This document shows, piece after piece, positions 17,856 to 27,498 of a stretch of 47,123 nt of DNA. Source of the stretch: Opitutus sp. (GTDB taxonomy: Bacteria > Verrucomicrobiota > Verrucomicrobiia > Opitutales > Opitutaceae); contig SIBG01000027.1 in NCBI GenBank assembly GCA_009695305.1, forward strand, positions 1-47,123. The letters run 5' to 3'. The notes beneath the pieces were generated by a model. It was given only the letters and a program-made list of their open reading frames with translations. It was not told where the DNA came from and searched no databases. Numbering within the stretch: position 1 is the stretch's first letter; the number at the start of each line of letters is the position of its first letter. The position numbers and the translations under genes were made by a program.

Positions 17856-19403
17856 TCAACCGCCGGACTGTTTCACCGTTACGTCGTTCTTTTGCGGAGC
17901 GCCGGGCGTGCTGCGTCCGGCGGCGATCAATCGTTCGCGCGTGGCGAGCATCGTGTGCACGCGGTCCTGATGCTGAGCGGCGAGATCTTCGCGCTCACTG
18001 AGGTCGAGGGCGAGGTTGTAGAGCTGCGGTTTCGCGGTGCAGATGAGTTTCCAAGGGCCTTCGCGCAGCGCCTGCACGCCATCGGCCGAGCAACTCACGG
18101 CATCGCTGCGCACCGGCCCGCGTCCGCCACGGAGCACGGGCAACAGACTGAAACTGTCTTCACCCGCATCGGCCGGCAGGCGTGCGCCCCAGATTTCGGC
18201 GAACGTCGCGATCAAATCCGCGTGGTGCACCAGCTCGTCGCACACAGTCTCCGCCTTCACCACCCCGGGCCAACGCACGATAAACGGCACGCGGTGACCG
18301 CCCTCCCATGCGTCGCGTTTGTAGCCGCGCAGAGGGCCGCTCGGGAAGTGCCCCTTCGATTCCAACGGCGCGGTGCCGATGGCCGATTCGTAGCCGTTGT
18401 CACTCGTGAGCACGACGAGGGTGTGGCGCGCGACGCCGGCCGATTCCAAGGCCGCGAGCACGCGGCCGACCACGGCGTCGGTTTCCATGACGAGGTCGGC
18501 GTAGTCGTTGAGGCCGCTGCTTCCACGCCACGCGACGCTCGGGGCGATGGGCGTGTGCGGAGTCGTGAGCGGCAAATACAGCAAGAAGGGCACCGCCGCC
18601 CGCGCCCGTTCTTCCACATAGGCCACGGCCCGGTCGGCCAGTCCGCCCACCACCGCATCCAGCCGCCAATCGGGCAGTGCCGGGCCCTGCAGACTGGCCT
18701 GAAATCCGGCGAATTGTTCCGCCTTCAACAGGTCCGTCGGCACACCGAGCGTGCGGTCGTCACGGATAAAACTATACGGTGGCCAGTTCGGCACGTCCGT
18801 GCCGAAGTAGTGATCAAAGCCGCGGGTCGTCGGCCCGCCGGCAATGGGGCGGGAAAACACCGCGCTCCACGCCGCGCGCTGAGCCGCGGTCGGAACAGTC
18901 GCGAGCGTGCCCTTGGACCAACCGGCCCGGCCGCCGAGCCCGACCATCGTCGCTTTCTCCTCGGGAGAAACCGGCCAGTCCCAACCGAGGTGCCACTTGC
19001 CGATCGCGGCCGTATGGTAGCCCTGAAGTTTGGCGAGACTGCCGATGGTCATCCGCCCGGGCGCGATCAGGGGCGGCTCCCAGAGGTTGACGATGCCGGT
19101 CTGCAAACGCGTGCGCCAGTGATAGCGGCCGGTGAGCAACGTGTAGCGCGAGGGCGAGCACACCCCCGACGATGAGTGGCCGTCGGTGAAGCGCATGCCT
19201 TCGCGCGCGAGCCGGTCGATGTGGGGCGTGGCGATTTTGCTGCGCGTGGGATTGTAGCACGGCAGGTCGCCATAGCCGAGATCGTCGGCCAGGATCACGA
19301 CGATGTTGGGTTTTGATGGTGAGCCAATCGACGCTGGGTCCGCACCGAGGGCGGTAAGCGTCAGGGTCGCCAGTGCGAGCAGCCGGGGCAAAAACGCGTG
19401 CAT
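17856..19403 (-). CDS. Sulfatase (type I, formylglycine-dependent)
   Basis: A 515-residue exported arylsulfatase-like enzyme with a signal peptide (about residues 1-21). Metal-binding aspartates occur in ILADDLGYGD (D40/D41). The formylglycine signature is CSPSR at C82-R86, followed by TLLTGRY. GKWHLG carries the next active-site Lys/His pair, and TSDNGYE near residue 320 supplies the late Asp/Asn ligands. Maturation needs a formylglycine-generating enzyme, which is not in this window. The start codon is 3 bp after the stop of the TonB-dependent receptor gene, so the pair is an operon. This suggests uptake and desulfation of a sulfated glycan. The exact glycan is not readable. Confidence 0.92.
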   Translation of the reverse strand: MHAFLPRLLALATLTLTALGADPASIGSPSKPNIVVILADDLGYGDLPCYNPTRSKIATPHIDRLAREGMRFTDGHSSSGVCSPSRYTLLTGRYHWRTRLQTGIVNLWEPPLIAPGRMTIGSLAKLQGYHTAAIGKWHLGWDWPVSPEEKATMVGLGGRAGWSKGTLATVPTAAQRAAWSAVFSRPIAGGPTTRGFDHYFGTDVPNWPPYSFIRDDRTLGVPTDLLKAEQFAGFQASLQGPALPDWRLDAVVGGLADRAVAYVEERARAAVPFLLYLPLTTPHTPIAPSVAWRGSSGLNDYADLVMETDAVVGRVLAALESAGVARHTLVVLTSDNGYESAIGTAPLESKGHFPSGPLRGYKRDAWEGGHRVPFIVRWPGVVKAETVCDELVHHADLIATFAEIWGARLPADAGEDSFSLLPVLRGGRGPVRSDAVSCSADGVQALREGPWKLICTAKPQLYNLALDLSEREDLAAQHQDRVHTMLATRERLIAAGRSTPGAPQKNDVTVKQSGG

Positions 19404-19406
19404 CGG

Positions 19407-22400
19407 TCAAAACACTCCTTTCACACCAAACGTCAGGATCGTCCCGAAGGTCACATTTTCCCGCACGTAGGAGGGATCGAGTTCGTAGCGATATTCGCCG
19501 CCGTTGAAAAGATCGCGCACTTGGAAGAACACTCCGGTTTTGGCCGAAAGCTGGAAACTGCCGTTCAAGTCGTAGAGGGTGCGCTGCCGGCGATAGTTGA
19601 TGCGCCCCGTGGTCGAGAACGGAGTGTCGTCGGTGTATTTGGCGCTCACGCCGAGGGCGAAGCTTTTGTGGCGATAGCTGAGGGCCCCGCCCAGCATGTG
19701 CGGCACCAAGCCGGCGCGCAGCACCGAGGCATAGGTGCGCGTGTAACTGCCCGAGATGTTCAATCCGCTCAGCACGCCCGGCAGAAACGACAGAGCCTGG
19801 CTGTATTCCACCGTGAGATTGCGAAAGCGGGTGACGCCCGGGCGATTGCCCGACGAGATGAATCGATAGGTGGAATAGGTCGGGTCGTTTTCGTAGCCAA
19901 ACTCGGAGGCGGGATACTCCGTCGTCGTCACGCTGTCGGTGATCTCGCGCTGGGACGCGGTAACGGCGAGGCTGCCGACCGGCTCAAAGTAGTAACCCAG
20001 ACGTCCGGTGTAATTTTTCCCGCGCTCGGGCAGGAGGTTCGGATTCGGGACGTTGACCGTCAGCGCGGACTCGTTGAACACGTAGACGCCACCGAGATTC
20101 GACAAGGGCGGGCGGTTGATCGTCGTGGAGTAGCCGAGGTGCGCTTGGAGGTTGCGCGTAACGGAATACTTGATGCTGGCCGAAGGGAACAGGTTGTCGT
20201 AGGCGCCGGTGCGTTCAATTTTCGGGCGGCTCATGTATTGATAAACCAAGCCCGGCACGGTGGTGGCGCGGCCCGTCGCGGGTGTGAAAGGATAGCCTGC
20301 GGCCCGCAGATCCGCCGTGGGCCGGGCGTCGAAGGTTCGTTCCGTGATCTGGGTGTCCTCCCAGCGCAGACCGGCCTGGAGCTGCAGCGGGCCGAGCTTG
20401 GTATTGGCCATCGCATAGTTGGCGAGATACCGCTCCTTGAAATAGGCGGCGCCCGTGATGTAGGCGGAGTAAAAATTGTCCGGCGTCGCGGTGCTCACAA
20501 AATACTCCGGGTGCTCGCGTAACTGCTCGCCGAGCACGACGCGATTGGGAAACACCGGCCGGCGACCGGAGAGCGAAGTCAGCTTTACCTGCTCGGTGTC
20601 CCACTGGTAATTCGGAAAGGCCACGCCGGCAAAGCTGCCCGTCGTGCCACCGCCCGGACCGACGTATTGATACGTGTAGGCGGGGTTCGGATTGCGATAG
20701 CGCCGATACTCCTCGGTAGCCTTCGTCCCGACCTTGAACCAGGTTGGTAGTCGCCAACCGGTCGTGAGCCGGGCGTTGGCCTGCGCCAGATAGATCTCGT
20801 CCTCGGCGAACCGCCCATCGTCCGCGGCCCGCGGGTTGGTGAAGTTGGCGAGGTCGGCAAAATCGCGTCCGGCGGTCTGCGTAAACTGCCAGTCCTTTTC
20901 CGTCGGCGACGTGCGGGCGACCGTGAACTCAAGCCCCGTCAGCGCATTCGTCGGGACATTCACGGGGCCACCCCGGATCATCGCCTCGTATTGATTCGTC
21001 GAGATGGAGTAGTGAACGGCGCCGTCGACAACCAGACCGCCCCGCGAATATTCAAACTTCGGCGTGAGCGTGCGCGTCCGCGCGATCTTGTGAGAGTGAT
21101 TGGTCGAGAGAGCGACGGAGCCGCCGCCGTTGCCGATGCGAAAATTGGTCAGGCCATCACCGATCACCGCCACCCGGTTCGCGGCGGAGACAGTCACGCC
21201 GCGATTGTCGAAGAAAGTGTCATACCAATTATACATCGCGCCGAGCGAGAGCACCAGCGACGGCGTGGCCTTGAAGTCGAGAGTGAGCGTCGGCGTGAAA
21301 CGCTCGGAGAGTTTGGGCTGCTGCACGAACACGTTGCTGGCAAAAACATACGGCCGCGGGTCCGCCGCGGTGACCGTGGTGTTGTAGTTCGTGGTCACCC
21401 GCTGCTGCAGCGCATACTGGTTGGATTCGCTGATATTCAGGACGACGCCGAGGCGGTTGCCGAAAAAGACGTCGGAATATTCGAGGATGCCGCCGGGCCG
21501 GAATTTCCGCGTCGAATTGTCGCCAGGACCGTAGGTGGGGCTGAGGCTAAAGCGGTCGGTGTTGGCCATAAAATTCGCCTGCCAGGTGATGCGCCGGCCC
21601 TTCCGTTCGAACGCGCGCTTGGTCTTCAGGTTGATGGTGCCGGCCGGGGCGTTGGCGTCCATTTCCGCACTACTCGTGTAGTTCACCTCGATGCGGTCGA
21701 TGCTGTTGATCGACACCTGGTCGAAGCTGAACGAGCGCGCCCCGCCGCCGAGACCCTGCGAGCCGTCGCTGCTCGCCATTTTGAAACCGTCCACGCTCAC
21801 GCCGACGTATTGCGGGTCCATGCCGCTGAGGCGCGGGCCGCGGGAGTCGGGGCCGACATACTCGAGATCGACGCCCGGGATGTTCTTGAGAAACTCACCC
21901 ACGTTGCCCTCGGCGACATCGCCAAAAAATTCGGACGAAACACTGTTGGTGACGTTCATCGAGTTGCGCTGCTCCATGATCGCCTTGGCGTGACCCTCGC
22001 GTTCGCTGGAGACGACAAAGGCGTCGAGCTTTAGCACTCGTTCGTCCTTCGCGCCGTAAAGCGTGCCCGTGAGTTCAAAATCCTGAGTGACTGTCTGACC
22101 GCCGCCGACTGTCAGCGTCACGCGCTCCGCCTTTGTGCCGGTATAGGTGACGGTGATCACCACAGGGCCGGCTGGCACCGGGGTCAGCCGATACGAACCG
22201 TCGCTCGCCGTGGTCGTGGTCAAAGTGGTGCCCTCCAGGCGCACCTCGGCGCTCGAAACATAGTTACGCGTCGCGACGTTGAGGACGCGCCCGGTCACGG
22301 TGCCAAATCCGGTCGCGCTGGCGTCAGCGGCGCTGAGTCCGGGCGCACCGGCCAAGCCGAGGAACGAACCCAAGACGGCGAGAAAAGTTTCCGATTTCAT
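19407..22400 (-). CDS. TonB-dependent receptor with CarboxypepD-type N-terminal domain
   Basis: A 997-residue outer-membrane receptor counted from the ATG at 22400, where a signal peptide starts (MKSETFLAVLGSFLG). An open frame extends upstream but is not protein-like. Residues about 35-115 form a carboxypeptidase-regulatory-like domain (GTVTGRVLNVATRNYVSSAEV...DGSYRLTPVPAG). A TonB-box-like segment (LKLDAFVVSSER) and the plug domain (GEFLKNIPGVDLEYVG) follow, then a long beta-barrel ending in GVKGVF. It probably imports oligosaccharides across the outer membrane for the linked sulfatase. A truncated STN fragment in another frame overlaps its start by ATGA (22397-22400). Confidence 0.93.
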   Translation of the reverse strand: MKSETFLAVLGSFLGLAGAPGLSAADASATGFGTVTGRVLNVATRNYVSSAEVRLEGTTLTTTTASDGSYRLTPVPAGPVVITVTYTGTKAERVTLTVGGGQTVTQDFELTGTLYGAKDERVLKLDAFVVSSEREGHAKAIMEQRNSMNVTNSVSSEFFGDVAEGNVGEFLKNIPGVDLEYVGPDSRGPRLSGMDPQYVGVSVDGFKMASSDGSQGLGGGARSFSFDQVSINSIDRIEVNYTSSAEMDANAPAGTINLKTKRAFERKGRRITWQANFMANTDRFSLSPTYGPGDNSTRKFRPGGILEYSDVFFGNRLGVVLNISESNQYALQQRVTTNYNTTVTAADPRPYVFASNVFVQQPKLSERFTPTLTLDFKATPSLVLSLGAMYNWYDTFFDNRGVTVSAANRVAVIGDGLTNFRIGNGGGSVALSTNHSHKIARTRTLTPKFEYSRGGLVVDGAVHYSISTNQYEAMIRGGPVNVPTNALTGLEFTVARTSPTEKDWQFTQTAGRDFADLANFTNPRAADDGRFAEDEIYLAQANARLTTGWRLPTWFKVGTKATEEYRRYRNPNPAYTYQYVGPGGGTTGSFAGVAFPNYQWDTEQVKLTSLSGRRPVFPNRVVLGEQLREHPEYFVSTATPDNFYSAYITGAAYFKERYLANYAMANTKLGPLQLQAGLRWEDTQITERTFDARPTADLRAAGYPFTPATGRATTVPGLVYQYMSRPKIERTGAYDNLFPSASIKYSVTRNLQAHLGYSTTINRPPLSNLGGVYVFNESALTVNVPNPNLLPERGKNYTGRLGYYFEPVGSLAVTASQREITDSVTTTEYPASEFGYENDPTYSTYRFISSGNRPGVTRFRNLTVEYSQALSFLPGVLSGLNISGSYTRTYASVLRAGLVPHMLGGALSYRHKSFALGVSAKYTDDTPFSTTGRINYRRQRTLYDLNGSFQLSAKTGVFFQVRDLFNGGEYRYELDPSYVRENVTFGTILTFGVKGVF

Positions 22401-22579
22401 ATGATGGGATGAGCGGGGATTTGCGGATGAAAGAGCAGCGGGACGGAGCCCGATTCGTGCGGCGGTGAGTGCTGCACCGTAATCGTGCCCGGCGAATTTT
22501 CGACCACGATTTCGAGTCCGGTCCCGACCACAAGGCGGCGAAGCATCGCGTGAAGGAGAGCAAACGGCGTCAGGTTTAA
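22397..22579 (-). pseudogene. Truncated STN-domain fragment upstream of the TonB-dependent receptor
   Basis: The minus-strand frame from 22579 to the TGA at 22397-22399 encodes about 60 residues, including AMLRRLVVGTGLEIVVENSPG and TITVQ. This is the closing half of a secretin/TonB N-terminal (STN) domain; the intact one at 27375 reads DRLLAGTGLTVIADESSGTLTV. A stop lies just upstream, so the first half of the domain and its signal peptide are missing. Its stop overlaps the receptor start codon as ATGA, which suggests it was once a separate, coupled gene. Confidence 0.65.
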
Positions 22580-22655
22580 GTATTAATGTTGCGGCCATCT
22601 CAGGTTCAGTAAGTGCCAGATATTAGACATTAAACCCTGCCCTCTTTTTCCCTTT

Positions 22656-22873
22656 TCGCGCGCGCCGTGACCGAGCTCGCCCGGCCAGAGCGTGATTTCG
22701 CACTCGGGAAAATGTTTCTACAGGAGCGAAAGCGCGCCCGGCGTGTGGCCGATGTCGCCGATGTTCACGCTCTGCCACGAGCTGCGGAGGAGAATGCGCG
22801 GCGGACGTTTGGCGTCGGCGCCGCGCAAGGATGCAGCGGCGGCAGTCGAGGCGAGGAAGTGGCGACGATTCAT
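22656..22873 (-). pseudogene. Truncated pyruvyl-transferase-like gene start, copy 2
   Basis: This is a direct repeat of copy 1 at 17168-17394. The ATG at 22873 opens the same Tat-signal protein, but this copy has lost nine bases within the signal peptide. It also has an in-frame TAG where copy 1 has a Trp codon (TGG), after SLL. Homology ends at 22656, where unrelated AT-richer sequence begins. Its start codon overlaps the stop of the GH16 gene as ATGA (22870-22873), which points to an original glucanase-to-transferase operon at this location. That would make this the resident copy, in an advanced state of decay. Confidence 0.7.
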
Positions 22874-23700
22874 TTGTGGTCGGATGCACGAGCGGTATCA
22901 TAGACGCGCACGTAATCGACCAGCAAGGTTTGAGGGAACACGGTGTTGTCGTCGGGGCTGCCGGGCCAGTTGCCGCCGACGGCGAGGTTGAGCAGCAGGA
23001 ACGCGGGAGCATCGAAAACCCAGCGCGCCCCGGCGGGAAGTTGCGCCGGAGTGAGGGTGAAATAGACGGTGCCGTCGAGGGACCACGCGACTTTTTCGGG
23101 TGACCAGTCCACGGCATAAATGTGGTAGGCGGCGCTCAGCGCAGCGCCGGTTGCTGGCAGCGTGGTGGCAGCGCTGAGGCCTTGCTGCCCGGAGTAGCCG
23201 GGGCCGTGCAGCGTGCCGTGGAGCTTGGAGGGCTCGTGGCCCAACTGCTCCATGATGTCGATCTCGCCGCAGGCGGGCCAGCCGACCTTGGGTTTGTTTT
23301 CACCCAGCATCCAGAAAGCCGGCCAGACGCCGCGGCCACGGGTGAGTTTCATCCGCGCTTCGATCCGGCCATACGTGACGGTAAATTTGCCTTCCGTCTT
23401 CAACCGGGCCGACGTGTAGCCACCGGCGAGCGAACGCACCGCGCGAATCGCGAGGGCGCGCCCGTCGAGCGCCGCTGGATCGTCGACGATGGAGGAATTT
23501 TCGCGCGTGGCGGTGTAGGTCTGGAGTTCGTTGTTGCCCCAGCCGCCGGCACCGAGGTCATGGACCCAGCGCGCGGGATCGGGGGCGGAACCGACAGGCT
23601 GATTGAATTCATCGCTCCAGATCGGCGCGGGCGCGGCCAGGGCAAACCGGGTCGATGCAAGGAGCGTGACAACAAGCATCCGAAGTCTGCGGTCTGCCAT
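22870..23700 (-). CDS. Glycoside hydrolase family 16 (beta-1,3-glucanase/laminarinase-like)
   Basis: A 276-residue secreted enzyme counted from the ATG at 23700, with a signal peptide ending near LAAPAP (residue 24). The GH16 nucleophile/acid-base motif ExDxxE is intact as E146-I-D-I-M-E151. Flanking Trp residues (WPAFWMLG before it, [14 protein letters not shown] after it) fit the jelly-roll substrate cleft. The EIDIME form with Met is typical of beta-1,3-glucanases (laminarinases), but agarase and porphyranase branches cannot be excluded by eye. It lies 81 bp after the STN-type TonB-dependent receptor on the same strand. The receptor, GH16 and regulators together look like a compact glucan-utilisation unit. 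Confidence 0.9.
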   Translation of the reverse strand: MADRRLRMLVVTLLASTRFALAAPAPIWSDEFNQPVGSAPDPARWVHDLGAGGWGNNELQTYTATRENSSIVDDPAALDGRALAIRAVRSLAGGYTSARLKTEGKFTVTYGRIEARMKLTRGRGVWPAFWMLGENKPKVGWPACGEIDIMEQLGHEPSKLHGTLHGPGYSGQQGLSAATTLPATGAALSAAYHIYAVDWSPEKVAWSLDGTVYFTLTPAQLPAGARWVFDAPAFLLLNLAVGGNWPGSPDDNTVFPQTLLVDYVRVYDTARASDHK

Positions 23701-23781
23701 AGCACACTCGAGAGACCGGATTGCCCGACGCATTGCGGAAAATTTGCGGCGAGGGCCTTGAGGATGGCCTCGACGCTGTGG

Positions 23782-26700
23782 TCAGAAACCAATCGTCGCG
23801 CTGAGTTGATAGGAGCGCGGTTGGAGGTAAATGAAGGTCGTCGGCACGGTGGTGCGGTCGGGGCGGGAGATGTCGCCGTTGGGCGCGCGCAGGCCTGAGC
23901 CGACGTAGATGAGGTCGGTGTTGTTGAGGGCGTTTCGCACGCTGAGGTTGAAATCGACCGAGTAGCGTTGGCTGAACTTCCACGGGTAGGCGAGCGTGAG
24001 CGTCGTCGTGAAATAGGCTTTGCGGTAGATGCGGTCGCCGATGCCGACGGCGGGATCGTCGATCGCGGTGAGCGGGGCGGTGGGGTTGACGATGGTGTCG
24101 CCGCCGCGGTTGCCGATCGCGGTCTTGCCGATGTATTGGACGCCGCCGCCGATGCGGAGGCCCTTGAGCGCGGTCCGGCTGAATTTGTAGTCGGTGAAAA
24201 TATTCGAGGTAAATTTCGGCTGATCGCTGAAGGCTTGGAGCGTCGGGTCGGTGGTGGCCTTGAACTGGACGATGTTGTTCCAGGCGGCGGCGGCGGACGC
24301 GGCGTCGGGGGCGTTGCCGGTGGGAATGGCGGTATCGACCGTGGCGACGTTGGTCGCGCTGATGAGCACGCCGGAGTCGAGGACGATCTGCTTCAGCGTG
24401 GCTTCGTTGGCGGCGAGGTAGGCGAACTCGTCTTTGCGGGAGTTCAGGCTGAGGTTGGTGGGGATGCCGGCGTTGGCGGTGAGGCGCCAGTTCTTGGTGA
24501 GATTGGCGACGATATCGACTTCGTAGCCGCGGTTCTTGGCATCGGAGAAGTCGAAGGTGATCGTGGAGAGTTGGTTCAGGCCGCGAGCGTTGAGGCCGTT
24601 GGGGCTGAGGTCGCCGACTTTGTTCGCATCAACGATGTTCGCGTATTTGCGGGTGTTGCCGGTGTTGTCGAAAGCGCCGTTGACCTGGTCGCCATTGTAT
24701 TTGCCGATGCTGGCGGTAAGGCGGCCTTGGAGCAGATTGAAACGCACACCGGCGTCCCAGCCTTTGCCGGTGGAGACCGGAAGGGACTGGCCGGTGATGG
24801 TGATGCCGGCGCCGGGCGGGCGGAAGGATTGGGCGGCGTTGGCGTAGGCGCTGACCCAAGAGGTGAAATTGAACACGCCGCCGTAGGAGTAGGTGGTGGA
24901 TTTGACGTCGACCTCGGGGGCAGAGAAGTCGTCGCGGAAACGGTCCTTGGCGTATTGGGGGAGCGGCTTGAAGGCGGCGTCGCGGGGGCGGGCGGCGGCG
25001 TCGAGCTTTGCGCCGTTACCCGTGATGTTGCCGGCGGCGTCCTTGGCCTGATAGGTGAGATTGAAATAATCCTTCGGGCCGATGGGGCGGTAGTAGATGG
25101 TCTTGCCATCCCAGTCGGCGGGGAAATCGGCGGCGACGATGTTGTTGTTGCCGTTGGCGGAATAGTTCTGGGCCTTGACGGCGTCGCGGCGTCCACCGGC
25201 GATGAGATTGAGACGGCCTTTGAAGAGCTTCGCGCTGAGGGAAGTCTGCGCGTAGCGAAAGGTGGTGTCGGAGGCGCGGAGCGTGCCGATGCTGCGGAGG
25301 TCGGTGATTTTCGAAACGGTATAGGTGGTGGTCGTGCCGGCGATGGGGTTGATGTATTGGACGCTCGTCGGGTAGGTGACGGGCTGGTTGGGGCTGTTAA
25401 GGTAAAAGCGATAGGTGAAGTTGTCGTCGATGGCGCGGCGGCGGATGTCGGCGCTGCGGTTCAGGACGCTCGTGTCGGCATTGAGATCGTTACGAATCGC
25501 GCGGGCACCGACGATGAAGCCGGCGCGGAAATCGCCCCAGCGCGTGTTGTCGAAGACGAGGCCGAGGGCGGCGCGGCCTTCGCGGATTTTGTTGTGGTAG
25601 TAGAACGAGGAGGCGAGGGCCTCGCTGTAAGGCTGCTTGAAGTTGGGATTGGGCCGGCCGTCGGGGAGGGTGGCGTTGAGGTCGATGAAAATGTTGCCCA
25701 TGCGCGAAGCGGCGGTCTCGACGTGCTTGTCCGTGCGGACGACGGTGCCGGCGGCCTCGAAGAAGAGGTGCTCGCCCTGCTGGTGTTCGAAGAAAACCGC
25801 GGCCTCGTGGAAGCCGTATTCAAGCGTGGGGGTGTTGGGTTGGATGACGGTCTCGCGGGTAGGGCGGCGGAAGAAGGAGCCGCTTTCGGAGAGACCGAAG
25901 AGCAGATTGGGCGAGTAGAAGCTGTCGAGGGTCGGGCCACCGTTGATGCCGAGGTTGGCGGTGGAGAGGGCGAATTTTCCGCCGACGGGAACGTTGGCGT
26001 TGGCCGTGCCGCCCTGGGTGCGCCAGGTGTTGGCCCAGTTCATGACGGTGCCACCATCAGTGCCGGGGACGTAGATGAGCTGGGGCGAAGTGGCGGAGCC
26101 GACGATGGACACGCCCTTGTTGTCGGAGTTGGCGATGGTGGTCGTTCTGGGTGCGGCGACGGTGGTGACGCCGTCCCAGCCGGAGACGGACTCAAAGGTG
26201 GTCTCGCGGCCCATGATCGTGCTCTGCGTATAGTATTCAACTTCGCCGCGAATTTGGGTCCGGCGAAAGGGTTTGAACGTGGCGGTGAAATTGGCACCGC
26301 GGCGGTTGTCGAATTCGAGCTGGCGCCACGTGTCGGCATTTTGCCAGAGGAGGTTGGTGCGGACGGCGAGCTTGTCAGTGACCGGAGTGTTGACGTCAAT
26401 CGTGGTGCGGTAGCGCTCCCACGAGCCGGTGAGGAGAGTGACCTTGTTGAACGCCTTGTCGGTGCGGGCCTGCTTGGTCATGCCGCTGACGACGCCGCCG
26501 AGGCCGCTGGTGCCGATGAGAAGCGCGTTGGGGCCGCGGGCGAAGTCGATGCGCTCCTGGCTGTAGGTGTCGGTGTTGAGGCCGAGGAGAAAGAAATTGC
26601 GCTGCGCGCCGTTGGTCTGGAGGCCGCGGGACATGATGCTGGAGCCGCCCTCGTTGTCGTTGTAGCGGTAGGCGCTGAGGGAGACGATGGGGATGTAGGA

Positions 26701-27375
26701 GCCGACGGACCACGTGAGCGCCTGCTCCTGATCGATGATGCCGACGGCGTCGATGAAGTCGCGGGTGAGGACAGAGTAGGCGAGCGGCGTGTCCTTGAGC
26801 GCGGTGTTGAGGCGGCCGCCGGCGAGCGAGCTGGCGGCGACAAAGCCCTCGTCTTTTTCGGTGGCGACGCTGAAGGGCGACATCATGACGACGGATTCGG
26901 CGGCGGGAGCGGCGGTATTAGTCTGCCCAAAGGCGAGACCGGCTCCACTGGTCGCAATGGCGCGGACGAGGATGGAAAGGAGATTTTTGGGTTTCATGTT
27001 GGGCGGAGAGCTGGAAGGTGGCAAAACAGGGGAAGGTGGTGGTGACGACGGTTCGGGGGTTGGTGTATCTCGGCGCACGGTGAGCGTGCCCGAGGACTCG
27101 TCGGCGATGACGGTAAGGCCCGTGCCGGCGAGGAGCCGATCAAGCACCTCGCGCGGAGCGAAGCTGCCGCGCAGCGCCGGGGTGTGGACACCCCGCACCG
27201 TCTCGGCGAAAAACGCGATCTCAAGGCTGCCTTGGCGTGCGGCGAGCTTAAGGGTTTCGGTCGCATCGCCAGCTGGAAGGTCGAACCGGCGGGTGGGTTC
27301 AGCCGCCCAGGCGGCATCGGCCAGCGCAAGGAAGGCGAGGCAGGCGCACAGCCAGAAGGCGCAGTGGCGGGGCAT
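23782..27375 (-). CDS. TonB-dependent receptor/transducer fused to an STN domain, with an internal signal-like segment
   Basis: A 1197-residue frame from the ATG at 27375. It opens with a signal peptide (cleavage near WAAEP), then an STN domain (about residues 25-95, ending TGLTVIADESSGTLTV). A Pro/Ser-rich linker (about 98-123) follows. Next is a second signal-peptide-like stretch that starts at an internal Met (about residue 127, codon at 26995-26997: MKPKNLLSILVRAIATSG...LAFGQTN). The plug (ALKDTPLAYSVLTRDFIDA) and a long barrel ending YQLSATIGF complete it. STN domains contact FecR-type anti-sigma factors, and a FecR and an ECF sigma gene lie directly upstream. It may be made as one fusion, or as two proteins from two starts. 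Confidence 0.9.
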   Translation of the reverse strand: MPRHCAFWLCACLAFLALADAAWAAEPTRRFDLPAGDATETLKLAARQGSLEIAFFAETVRGVHTPALRGSFAPREVLDRLLAGTGLTVIADESSGTLTVRRDTPTPEPSSPPPSPVLPPSSSPPNMKPKNLLSILVRAIATSGAGLAFGQTNTAAPAAESVVMMSPFSVATEKDEGFVAASSLAGGRLNTALKDTPLAYSVLTRDFIDAVGIIDQEQALTWSVGSYIPIVSLSAYRYNDNEGGSSIMSRGLQTNGAQRNFFLLGLNTDTYSQERIDFARGPNALLIGTSGLGGVVSGMTKQARTDKAFNKVTLLTGSWERYRTTIDVNTPVTDKLAVRTNLLWQNADTWRQLEFDNRRGANFTATFKPFRRTQIRGEVEYYTQSTIMGRETTFESVSGWDGVTTVAAPRTTTIANSDNKGVSIVGSATSPQLIYVPGTDGGTVMNWANTWRTQGGTANANVPVGGKFALSTANLGINGGPTLDSFYSPNLLFGLSESGSFFRRPTRETVIQPNTPTLEYGFHEAAVFFEHQQGEHLFFEAAGTVVRTDKHVETAASRMGNIFIDLNATLPDGRPNPNFKQPYSEALASSFYYHNKIREGRAALGLVFDNTRWGDFRAGFIVGARAIRNDLNADTSVLNRSADIRRRAIDDNFTYRFYLNSPNQPVTYPTSVQYINPIAGTTTTYTVSKITDLRSIGTLRASDTTFRYAQTSLSAKLFKGRLNLIAGGRRDAVKAQNYSANGNNNIVAADFPADWDGKTIYYRPIGPKDYFNLTYQAKDAAGNITGNGAKLDAAARPRDAAFKPLPQYAKDRFRDDFSAPEVDVKSTTYSYGGVFNFTSWVSAYANAAQSFRPPGAGITITGQSLPVSTGKGWDAGVRFNLLQGRLTASIGKYNGDQVNGAFDNTGNTRKYANIVDANKVGDLSPNGLNARGLNQLSTITFDFSDAKNRGYEVDIVANLTKNWRLTANAGIPTNLSLNSRKDEFAYLAANEATLKQIVLDSGVLISATNVATVDTAIPTGNAPDAASAAAAWNNIVQFKATTDPTLQAFSDQPKFTSNIFTDYKFSRTALKGLRIGGGVQYIGKTAIGNRGGDTIVNPTAPLTAIDDPAVGIGDRIYRKAYFTTTLTLAYPWKFSQRYSVDFNLSVRNALNNTDLIYVGSGLRAPNGDISRPDRTTVPTTFIYLQPRSYQLSATIGF

Positions 27376-27498
27376 GGTGAGGTTCGTGGCAAGCGCCTCT
27401 AGACGCTTCAGACCAGGCGTTTCACTAAAAGAATCTTCGTGAGGAGGGGATTTCACGTCCGGCAGGAAGGTTGCGCACAGCGAATGGCGGCGTGGACG

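Noticed and set aside
23968-27045. 1025-codon plus-strand open frame opposite the STN receptor
   Set aside because: It is Gly/Ala/Val/Asp-rich shadow translation with no domain. The minus-strand receptor is unmistakable.
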